Shown here: piece by piece, positions 8,900 through 14,540 of the stretch
Numbering within the stretch: position 1 is the stretch's first letter
Layout: each line of letters begins with the position of its first letter
DNA from: Actinomycetales bacterium
GTDB lineage: Bacteria; Actinomycetota; Actinomycetes; Mycobacteriales; Mycobacteriaceae
DNA length: 14,540 bases
Reading direction: 5' to 3'
Assembly: GCA_012838715.1 (NCBI GenBank)
Contig: DUOR01000366.1
Location: forward strand, 1 to 14,540
The notes under the pieces: generated by a model
Database searches by the model: none
Told to the model about the DNA's origin: nothing
What the model saw: the letters and a program-made list of their open reading frames with translations, nothing else
Position numbers and translations under genes: made by a program

Positions 8900-8941
8900 C
8901 TGCCTGACCCGCCCCGGACCCTCTCGGGGCTGGGCGGGCAG
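8900..8941 (+). terminator. hairpin after ureD, likely operon terminator
   Basis: Arms 8900-8916 and 8925-8941 are 17 bases each around the loop GACCCTCT. The outer five pairs (CTGCC/GGCAG) and inner six (GCCCCG/CGGGGC) are perfect; the middle is partly mismatched. There is no T-tract. It starts 21 bases after the ureD stop. Confidence 0.55.
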
Positions 8942-8985
8942 GTCGCCGTCGGACCCGGACTTTTCACGCGGCCCGAGGGTTGCGG

Positions 8986-9020
8986 TGAATTAGGTATTCC
9001 CACACCGTATTATCAAATAA
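8986..9020 (+). promoter_or_regulatory. probable promoter and small palindrome upstream of the ABC transporter
   Basis: In an AT-rich patch, TATTAT (9008-9013) is a good -10 candidate about 45 bases upstream of the lipoprotein start. No matching -35 is clear, which is common in corynebacteria. TTAT-CAA-ATAA (9010-9020) overlaps it, and GGTATT (8993-8998) with AATAACC (9016-9022) is a further loose inverted pair. A metal-responsive repressor could act here, but no known consensus was recognised. Confidence 0.35.
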
Positions 9021-9058
9021 CCAATTGAATGATTGAAGTCGACGCACGGAGGAACCCT

Positions 9059-10678
9059 ATGTCCCGACGCTCAACCGCCCTCGCCGGTCTGGTGGCCGTG
9101 GCCGCCCTGACCCTGGCGGCCTGCTCCGGAACGGACTCGACCACGGCGGCCCCCACCGCACAGACCCGCGCCGAGGACGAGCTGGTGCTCGCCGTCGGCG
9201 ACGTCGGGGAGGGCGAGTTCGACCCGCTGCGCGGCTGGGGCAACCACCAGGAGCACAAGGTGCTGCATTCCTCCCTGGTGCAGTGGAACCGCAGCGCGGA
9301 GACCGGCGAGATGGAGCTGGTCGGCGACCTGGCGAGGGACTTCTCCCACAAGGGCACGGTCTGGACCTTCCACCTGCGCGAGGACTTCATGTTCTCCGAC
9401 GGTGAGCCGGTCACCGCCGCCGACGTCGTCTTCACCTACGACCTGCTCAAGGAGGACGGCACCCAGTTCGACCTCACCAACGTCGCCGAGGTCCGCGCCG
9501 TCGACGAGCGCACCGTCGAGATCGAGCTGGTCCAGCCGGACTCCCTCTTCGGCCCGCAGGCGGCGACCATCGCCATCCTGCCGGAGCACGCCTACGGCGA
9601 GGGCTACTCGCAGAACCCGATCGCCTCCGGCCCGTACCGGGTCGTCGAGTACCAGGACGGCGAGCAGCTGATCATGGAGGCCAACCCGCACTACCCGGAG
9701 GAGCTGACGTACCGGAAGCTCACCTTCTACCTGGCCGACGAGGAGGCCGCCCTCAGCGCGGCCCAGGCCGGCACGGTCGACGTCGCGAAAGTCTCTTACA
9801 CCAACGCCGACCGCCAGTTCGAGGGGATGACCCTCGAGCAGCTCGAGTCCGTCGAGACCATGGCCATCACCCTGCCCACCGAGCCGGCCGGCGGCACCGC
9901 CGAAACCATGGGCATCGAGGGGCCGGGCGGCAACGACGTCACCTCCGACCGCGCCGTGCGCAAGGCGCTCTCGCTGGGCGTCGACCGCCGGGAACTCAAC
10001 GACATCGTCGTCGCCGGCTACGGCGAGCCGGCCTACTCCGTCGCCGACACGCTGCCGTGGGGCACCGAGGACGTCCGCTTCGCCGACGCCGACCCCGAGG
10101 GCGCGAAGAAGCTGCTTGCCGACGCCGGGTGGATCGACACCAACGGCGATGGCACCGTCGACAAGGACGGCGTCGAGGCCGTCGTCGGCCTGATGTACAC
10201 CACCAGCGACTCGGCGCGCGCCGACCTGGCCGAGTCCTTCGCCGCACAGGCCGCCGAGCTCGGCATCCGTTTCGAGCCGGAGGGGGCGACCTGGGACGAC
10301 ATCTACGCCGAGGGCAAGTCCAAGGCCGTCGTTTTCGCGCTCGGCTCGCTGAGCCCGAAGGAGCTGTGGGACACCTACTCCTCCGAGTCCGTCGGCGTGA
10401 GCTACAACAACATGCCCAACTACTCCGACCCGGAGGTGGACGAGCACCTGACCAGGGCCCGCCTCGCGGACACCCTGGGTGAATCCATCCCGGAGTGGCA
10501 GGCCGCCCAGGCCGCGGGCGCCTCCTCCCACCCGGAGACCGGTGACGTGTCCATGCTGTGGATCCTGCGCCGCGATCACCTGTACTTGATCAACGACCGC
10601 GTCGACATCGGCGAGCAGATCACCCACGGCCACGGGCACGGCATGCAGATCTTCCAGAATGTGACGCAATGGCGTTAA
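9059..10678 (+). CDS. ABC-type substrate-binding lipoprotein, family 5 (probable nickel importer, NikA-like)
   Basis: A 539-residue extracellular solute-binding lipoprotein. The ATG at 9059 is chosen over ATG 9029 because it follows GGAGGAA (9049-9055) and opens a clean signal peptide: MSRRS, a hydrophobic core (residues 7-20), and lipobox L19-A-A-C22 for lipid attachment. The mature part shows SBP family 5 features (VLHSSLVQWN, FHLREDFMFSDGEPVTAADV, an NPIASGPY-type segment). This family binds peptides, nickel or metallophore complexes. The C-terminus has alternating histidines (H523, H525, H527 in THGHGHGMQIF), which suggests metal binding, and urease next door needs nickel. The next gene starts 10 bases before this stop, so the five transporter genes form an operon. 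The nickel assignment is inference; a peptide substrate remains possible. Confidence 0.88.
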   Translation: MSRRSTALAGLVAVAALTLAACSGTDSTTAAPTAQTRAEDELVLAVGDVGEGEFDPLRGWGNHQEHKVLHSSLVQWNRSAETGEMELVGDLARDFSHKGTVWTFHLREDFMFSDGEPVTAADVVFTYDLLKEDGTQFDLTNVAEVRAVDERTVEIELVQPDSLFGPQAATIAILPEHAYGEGYSQNPIASGPYRVVEYQDGEQLIMEANPHYPEELTYRKLTFYLADEEAALSAAQAGTVDVAKVSYTNADRQFEGMTLEQLESVETMAITLPTEPAGGTAETMGIEGPGGNDVTSDRAVRKALSLGVDRRELNDIVVAGYGEPAYSVADTLPWGTEDVRFADADPEGAKKLLADAGWIDTNGDGTVDKDGVEAVVGLMYTTSDSARADLAESFAAQAAELGIRFEPEGATWDDIYAEGKSKAVVFALGSLSPKELWDTYSSESVGVSYNNMPNYSDPEVDEHLTRARLADTLGESIPEWQAAQAAGASSHPETGDVSMLWILRRDHLYLINDRVDIGEQITHGHGHGMQIFQNVTQWR

Positions 10679-11649
10679 AACGGCTCTCCTGGACGCTGGC
10701 CAGGATGCTCTTCCTGCTGATCAGCGTCACCTTCGTCGCCTTCGTCCTGGTCGAGGCCTCCCCCCTGGACCCGGTCGCGCAGTACGTCGCGTCCATGCAG
10801 CGCGGCGTCAGCGCCGACCAGGTCGAGCGCATCACCGCGCTGTGGGGCCTGGACCGGCCCTGGTACGAACGCTACGTCAGCTGGCTCGGCGGCATGCTCG
10901 CCGGTGACTTCGGCGTCAGCAACCTCTACCGCGCCGACGTCGCGGGCATCATCGGCCACGCCATCGCCAACTCCCTGCTGCTGATGTCGATCGCCTGGGT
11001 GCTCTCCGGCGTACTCGGCTACCTGCTGGGCGTCGTCTCCGGCGCGACCCGGGGCACGCTGCTGGATCGCGCCATCGTCGCCGCCTGCTACGTGCTCACC
11101 TCCACGCCGCCCTACGTCGTCGGCCTGGTGCTCATGCTCGTCTTCGCGGTGCAGCTGGGCTGGGTCCCGCTGGGGCTCTCGCAGCCGCTGGGCATGGTCT
11201 CCGCGGACGTCACCTTCCTCGACCGGCTGCGCCACGCCGTCCTGCCGGCGATCACCGTGGCCATCGTCGCCATCGCCAACGTCACCCTGCACACCCGCCA
11301 GTCGGTGAGCCAGGTCATGGAGTCCGACATGGCCCGCTTCGCCCGCACCCGTGGCCTGGGCACCTGGGGGATCGTCCGCCACCACGGTCTGCGCAACACC
11401 CTGCTGCCGGCGGTGATGCTGCAGTTCACCTCGCTGTCGATGCTCTTCGGCGGCTCCGCCCTGGCCGAGGTCGTTTTCTCCTACCACGGTCTGGGCGCGC
11501 TGATCACCAAGGCGGCGATCGCCTCGGACGTCCCGCTGCTGCTGGGCGCGGTCACCCTGTCCGCGGTGCTGGTGTTCGTCGGCAACCTCATCGCCGACGT
11601 CATCGCCATCCTCGTCGACCCGCGGGTGAGGAGGAGCGTCGATGCCTGA
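10669..11649 (+). CDS. ABC transporter permease, DppB/NikB type
   Basis: A 326-residue inner-membrane permease of the binding-protein-dependent family. The ATG at 10669 is chosen because it overlaps the preceding stop by 10 bases and gives the standard start MALKRLSWTLARMLFLLISV, with the first transmembrane helix at once. The typical domain after helix 1 carries PWYERYVSWLGGMLAGDFGVS. About six helices are visible. The cytoplasmic coupling (EAA) loop lies at about 221-249 (MARFARTRGLGTWGIVRHHG, then LRNTLLPAV). It would pair with the next permease to form the channel. Its stop overlaps the next start by 8 bases. Confidence 0.92.
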   Translation: MALKRLSWTLARMLFLLISVTFVAFVLVEASPLDPVAQYVASMQRGVSADQVERITALWGLDRPWYERYVSWLGGMLAGDFGVSNLYRADVAGIIGHAIANSLLLMSIAWVLSGVLGYLLGVVSGATRGTLLDRAIVAACYVLTSTPPYVVGLVLMLVFAVQLGWVPLGLSQPLGMVSADVTFLDRLRHAVLPAITVAIVAIANVTLHTRQSVSQVMESDMARFARTRGLGTWGIVRHHGLRNTLLPAVMLQFTSLSMLFGGSALAEVVFSYHGLGALITKAAIASDVPLLLGAVTLSAVLVFVGNLIADVIAILVDPRVRRSVDA

Positions 11650-12553
11650 GTTCCTCCGCGCCGACGTCCTGCACACCAACCGCTGGGGCCGGGCGCTCGG
11701 CCTGCGCTGGCTGCGCTTCGGTCGGCTCGTCCACCCGCGCAACAACCGCGGGCGTCTGCTGGTCCTGGTCAGCGTCGCGTTCCTGCTGATCCTCGGGATC
11801 GCGCTCGCCTCCGGCCTCTACCCGCAGTCCGCCATCCAGCCCACCGGGGGTCAGCGCAACCTCCCGCCGAGCTGGCAGTTCCCGCTCGGCACCGACTGGG
11901 TCGGGCGCGATCTGGCCGCCCGCACGATGAAGGGCATGTGGCTGAGCATCCGCATCGGCGCGCTCACCGCGCTGGTGTCCACCGCAGTCTCCGTCCTCTT
12001 CGCCGTGCTCGCCACCGCCGGGTCACGGTGGCTCGACCGCATCGTCTCCTGGCTTGTCGACGCCACCATCGGCCTTCCCCAGATCGTGCTCGCCATCCTC
12101 ATCGCCTTCGCCGTCGGCGGAGGAACGCGCGGCGTCGTCCTGGCCGTCGGTCTGACCCTGTGGCCCCCGCTGACCAGGCTGCTGCGCGCCGAGATCCTCA
12201 AGCTCAAGGAGGAGCCCTTCGTCGCGATGTCGCGCGCCCAGGGCCACGGGAGCGCCTGGGTCATCCGCCACCACCTCCTGCCGGCACTGACCCCGCACAT
12301 CATCGTCGGCCTGGCGATCATGTTCCCGCACGCCATCCTCCACGAGTCGACGCTGACCTTTCTCGGCTTCGGCATCGAACCGACCACCCCCTCGCTGGGC
12401 ATCATCCTCGCCGAGGGCATGCGCTACCTCTCCAACGGCCAGTGGTGGGCCGTCCTCGGCCCGATCGCCGTGCTGGTCACCCTGGCCACCGTGCTCGACG
12501 CCTGCGGGGACCTGCTCCGCAGCCTGCTCGCCCCCGTCTCGAGGCACCAATGA
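11642..12553 (+). CDS. ABC transporter permease, DppC/NikC type
   Basis: A 303-residue second permease of the importer. The N-terminal helix (LLVLVSVAFLLILGIALASG) follows a long charged leader of about 35 residues. The conserved FPLGTDWVGRDLAARTMKG segment is typical of DppC/OppC/NikC proteins. About six helices are seen, with the coupling loop at about 196-221 (MSRAQGHGSAWVIRHHLLP) contacting the ATPases. The final part, HESTLTFLGFGIEPTTPSLG, is the family's usual C-terminal signature. It overlaps both neighbours (8 bases upstream, ATGA downstream), which indicates tight translational coupling. Confidence 0.92.
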   Translation: MPEFLRADVLHTNRWGRALGLRWLRFGRLVHPRNNRGRLLVLVSVAFLLILGIALASGLYPQSAIQPTGGQRNLPPSWQFPLGTDWVGRDLAARTMKGMWLSIRIGALTALVSTAVSVLFAVLATAGSRWLDRIVSWLVDATIGLPQIVLAILIAFAVGGGTRGVVLAVGLTLWPPLTRLLRAEILKLKEEPFVAMSRAQGHGSAWVIRHHLLPALTPHIIVGLAIMFPHAILHESTLTFLGFGIEPTTPSLGIILAEGMRYLSNGQWWAVLGPIAVLVTLATVLDACGDLLRSLLAPVSRHQ

Positions 12554-13293
12554 TCACCGACCCGCTCCTGACCGTCACCGACGTCTCGGTCGCCTTCCAT
12601 CAGTACGTCGGCCTGCTGCGCCGCCGCCACGTCGTCCAGCTCGACAACGTGTCAATGGACCTGGCCGCCGGCGAAATCCTCGCCGTCGTCGGCGCGTCCG
12701 GCGCCGGCAAGTCCCTGCTCGCCGACGTCATCCTCGGCCTGCTGCCCCCCAACGCGCACGTCTCCGGCGAGGTCCGCTTCCACGGCCGCGAGCTTGTCGA
12801 CGCCGACCGCAAGGGCAGGGTCCGCTACGTCCCCCAGGGCACCGGCCACATCGACCCGACCATGAAGATCGGCGACTTCATCGCGCTCTCCGGCTCCGAC
12901 CCGATCGCGCAGCTGGCCCGCTTCGGCCTCGGCCCCGAGATCGCCACGCGCTTCCCGCACGAGCTCTCCGGCGGCATGCTGCGCCGGGTGAGTCTGGCGG
13001 CGTCGGTCAGCGACGACATGGAGCTGCTCATCGCCGACGAACCCACCCCGGGCCTGCACCCGGAGGCCGTCACCGAGGTGACGGACTACTTCCGCCAGGT
13101 GCGCACCGACGGGGCGTCCATCCTCTTCATCACCCACGACATGATCACCGCGGCCTCCGTCGCGGACCGGATCACCGTCATGCGCGACGGCACCATTGAC
13201 ACGGTGGCGGCGGGCGTCGACGAGCTCACCGGGTATGCGCGCCAGCTGTGGCGTGCCCAGCCCGCCCACGATTTCTGGGAGGCGCTGTCATGA
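12550..13293 (+). CDS. ABC transporter ATPase 1 of the importer (NikD-like)
   Basis: A 247-residue cytoplasmic ATPase. Motifs in order: Walker A GASGAGKS (48-55), Q-loop near Q96 (VPQGTG), signature LSGGM (139-143), Walker B LLIADE (159-164), and the switch histidine H196 (FITHD). The start ATG overlaps the preceding TGA (ATGA), and the longer in-frame extension upstream lies inside the permease gene. It is shorter than typical OppD proteins, which carry a C-terminal oligopeptide extension. That is consistent with, but not proof of, a nickel-type NikD. It should form a heterodimer with the next ATPase. Confidence 0.91.
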   Translation: MITDPLLTVTDVSVAFHQYVGLLRRRHVVQLDNVSMDLAAGEILAVVGASGAGKSLLADVILGLLPPNAHVSGEVRFHGRELVDADRKGRVRYVPQGTGHIDPTMKIGDFIALSGSDPIAQLARFGLGPEIATRFPHELSGGMLRRVSLAASVSDDMELLIADEPTPGLHPEAVTEVTDYFRQVRTDGASILFITHDMITAASVADRITVMRDGTIDTVAAGVDELTGYARQLWRAQPAHDFWEALS

Positions 13294-13892
13294 GCCTGAC
13301 CGGGGAGAACCTCTCCTTCAGCTACGGGGCGACCCCGCTGATCCGCGACTACTCGATCACGCTCGCCGAGGGCCGAATCCTCGGCCTGCACGGCTACAGC
13401 GGCACCGGCAAGTCCACCCTGGCCCGCCTGCTCACCGGGTACCTGACCCCAACCGGCGGGCGGGTGCTCGTCGACGGCGCGCCGGTCGCCCACGGCACCT
13501 TCCACCCGGCGCAGCTGATCCAGCAGCACCCGGAACGCGCCGTCGACCCCCGGTGGCGCCTGTCCCGGGTGGTGGAGAACATCGACCGCGACACCCTCGA
13601 CCACCTCGGCATCCAACCGGAGTGGCTCACGCGCCGGGCACTCGAGGTCTCCGGCGGGCAGCTGCAGCGCATCAGCATCGCCCGGGCCCTGGACCCGCGG
13701 ACCCGCTACCTGGTGGCCGATGAAATCACGACGATGATGGACGGCCTGCTGCAGGCCGACATCTGGGCCAAGCTGGTCGCTGCGGTGCGCGAGCGCAACC
13801 TCGGCATGCTCGTCGTCTCCCACGACCGGGACCTGATGCGCCACGTCTGCGACGAGGTCATCGAATTCGACTCCGGCATTCCGCGCGCCTGA
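13290..13892 (+). CDS. ABC transporter ATPase 2 of the importer (NikE-like, compact)
   Basis: A 200-residue cytoplasmic ATPase and last gene of the importer operon. Motifs: Walker A GYSGTGKS (35-42), Q-loop QQH (78-80), signature VSGGQ (120-124), Walker B YLVADE (140-145), and switch histidine H178 (VVSHD). The ATG at 13290 overlaps the preceding TGA; an in-frame ATG at 13248 lies inside the upstream gene and is less likely. It is clearly shorter than NikE or OppF relatives (usually 260 or more residues). It ends just after the nucleotide-binding core, yet all catalytic motifs are intact, so it looks compact and not broken. Confidence 0.9.
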   Translation: MSLTGENLSFSYGATPLIRDYSITLAEGRILGLHGYSGTGKSTLARLLTGYLTPTGGRVLVDGAPVAHGTFHPAQLIQQHPERAVDPRWRLSRVVENIDRDTLDHLGIQPEWLTRRALEVSGGQLQRISIARALDPRTRYLVADEITTMMDGLLQADIWAKLVAAVRERNLGMLVVSHDRDLMRHVCDEVIEFDSGIPRA

Positions 13893-13945
13893 AGCGGCCC
13901 GTCCCCGCGGTCGGCCACGGACTATCCTGCCCGGCGGCCACGCCA

Positions 13946-13972
13946 GGAACAGTGGGGCGGAAATGGCCTGTT
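13946..13972 (+). promoter_or_regulatory. candidate SigH-type promoter upstream of the clpC start
   Basis: GGAAC (13946-13950) is followed after 19 bases by GTT (13970-13972), which fits the GGAA(C/T)...GTT pattern of SigH promoters in Mycobacteriales. clpC is a known member of heat and oxidative-stress regulons in corynebacteria. The motifs are short, so a chance match is possible. Confidence 0.3.
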
Positions 13973-13986
13973 CGCTACCGGCGTAC
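13969..13986 (+). promoter_or_regulatory. ClgR box upstream of the clpC start
   Basis: TGTTCGCTACCGGCGTAC matches the ClgR consensus as I recall it from C. glutamicum (WNNWCGCYNANRGCGWWS) at every position but one (C in place of the central A). ClgR activates the clp protease genes, including clpC. The site is 135 bases before the clpC ATG. It shows that the region 13893-14120 is a clpC promoter carried along with the clpC start. Further downstream, TAGAGT (14065-14070) could be a -10 element. Confidence 0.6.
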
Positions 13987-14011
13987 AAGTCCCTGACCAG
14001 CGGAGACCGTG

Positions 14012-14033
14012 GAAAACCGAAGTCCGGGTTTTC
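14012..14033. repeat. inverted repeat in the clpC leader region
   Basis: GAAAACC (14012-14018) and GGTTTTC (14027-14033) are perfect 7-base inverted arms around an 8-base spacer. They lie between the ClgR box and the TAGAGT element. This may be a regulator site or an RNA stem in the leader. Confidence 0.4.
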
Positions 14034-14120
14034 AAGGTTCGAATGAATTGTCGTCCTCCCGCGTTAGAGTGGGGGACAGTTAGAAATAGACGGTAAGGCA
14101 TACGGTTAGGGAGAAGCAGC

Positions 14121-14234
14121 ATGTTCGAAAGGTTTACCGACCGGGCACGACGCGTCATCGTCCTCGCACAGGAATAGGCGCGCATGCTCAACCACAACTA
14201 CATCGGGACCGAGCACATCCTGCTTGGCCTGATG
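14121..14234 (+). pseudogene. clpC: 5' fragment of clpC, interrupted by a stop at codon 19 and truncated
   Basis: ClpC is the AAA+ unfoldase partner of the ClpP protease. The reading MFERFTDRARRVIVLAQE, then after one lost codon ARMLNHNYIGTEHILLGL, matches the highly conserved N-terminus of actinobacterial ClpC, with E19 changed to TAG (14175-14177). GGGAGAA (14108-14114) is a good ribosome site. After about 38 codons the similarity ends: where ClpC would read IHEGEG the sequence reads MQ and then lysS. The fragment makes at most an 18-residue peptide. A second possible start, ATG 14184, lies 10 bases after AGGA (14170-14173) and is in frame with the lysS part. A full clpC should exist elsewhere, probably beyond the right edge. 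Confidence 0.88.
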
Positions 14235-14235
14235 C

Positions 14236-14540
14236 AGTGGCCCGAGATCGAGATGTACCCCTCCCTCAACGAGGCGCTGGCCCGGAAGTTCCCCGGCCAG
14301 CCGGAGGTCACCATCGACTCCACCGTCGAGGAGCTCAAGGCGCTTGCCGACGTCATCGGCCTCGAGGTCCCCGCCAAGGGCGGCTGGGGCCACGGCAAGC
14401 TCGTCGAGGAGATCTGGGAGCTGCTCTGCGAGGATCAGCTCACCGGCCCGATCTTCGTCAAGGACTTCCCCGTGGAGACCTCCCCGCTGACCCGTCAGCA
14501 CCGCTCCAAGCCGGGTGTCACGGAGAAGTGGGACCTCTAC
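14236..14540 (+). pseudogene. lysS: second lysS copy, 5'-truncated, fused to the clpC fragment and cut by the window end
   Basis: From the TGG at 14238 the frame encodes [20 protein letters not shown] and onward to ...TEKWDLY, which corresponds to 101 codons of the first lysS (814-1116) with 16 base and 5 residue differences. It lacks the OB-fold domain and motif 2, so it cannot make an active synthetase by itself. It is in frame with clpC, and the frame has no further stop before base 14540. If translated from ATG 14184 it would give a 17-residue ClpC piece joined to a LysS C-terminal piece. The differences are mostly synonymous or conservative, as between alleles of related species. Confidence 0.88.

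Noticed and set aside
8986..9030. NikR or Nur operator before the ABC importer
   Set aside because: The local palindromes do not match the E. coli NikR (GTATGA...TCATAC) or Streptomyces Nur patterns as I know them.
14121..14540. The clpC::lysS join as a mere assembly artefact
   Set aside because: Cannot be excluded, but a mis-join to the same lysS would normally give an identical copy; the 16 differences argue for a second real locus. Mixed-strain assembly remains possible and is stated as a check.

Overview
The window looks like chromosomal DNA of a high-GC actinobacterium, most likely a Corynebacterium or close relative. Evidence: a lysS gene and a clpC start in one neighbourhood (in Mycobacteriales clpC commonly lies just downstream of lysS), a urease cluster in the order ureABCEFGD, and an 18-base site upstream of the clpC start that fits the corynebacterial ClgR box at all but one position. 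This is inference from gene content; no rRNA or other taxonomic marker is present.

Layout. (1) 1-1386: 3' part of lysS (lysyl-tRNA synthetase), followed by a perfect 17-bp hairpin. (2) 1524-1805, minus strand: a small two-helix membrane protein of unknown function, convergent with lysS. (3) About 1827-2224: an AT-richer non-coding stretch, the probable left boundary zone of an insertion. (4) 2225-3355: a DMT/EamA-family transporter with its own hairpin terminator. (5) 3536-8879: complete urease operon ureA-ureB-ureC-ureE-ureF-ureG-ureD; every active-site residue I checked in UreC is present. (6) 9059-13892: a five-gene ABC importer (family 5 lipoprotein, two permeases, two ATPases) with overlapping starts and stops, most plausibly a nickel importer serving the urease. 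(7) 13893-14120: a regulatory region that looks like a genuine clpC promoter. (8) 14121-14540: a broken clpC start (stop at codon 19) fused after about 38 codons to an internal piece of a second, diverged lysS copy that runs off the window.

How it works together: the ABC system would bring in nickel (inferred); UreE, UreF, UreG and UreD would load it into the UreABC apoenzyme; urease hydrolyses urea to ammonia and carbon dioxide. The DMT transporter may move a related metabolite, but its substrate cannot be read from the sequence.

The most unusual structure is the flanking arrangement. The urease/nickel segment is bracketed by two direct, non-identical copies of lysS (303 aligned bases, 16 differences, no gaps), and the right copy is joined in frame to a truncated clpC behind an apparently intact clpC promoter. 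This resembles the scar of an integration event, for example single-crossover insertion of a DNA circle from a related strain. I found no transposase, integrase, tRNA, rRNA or CRISPR array.
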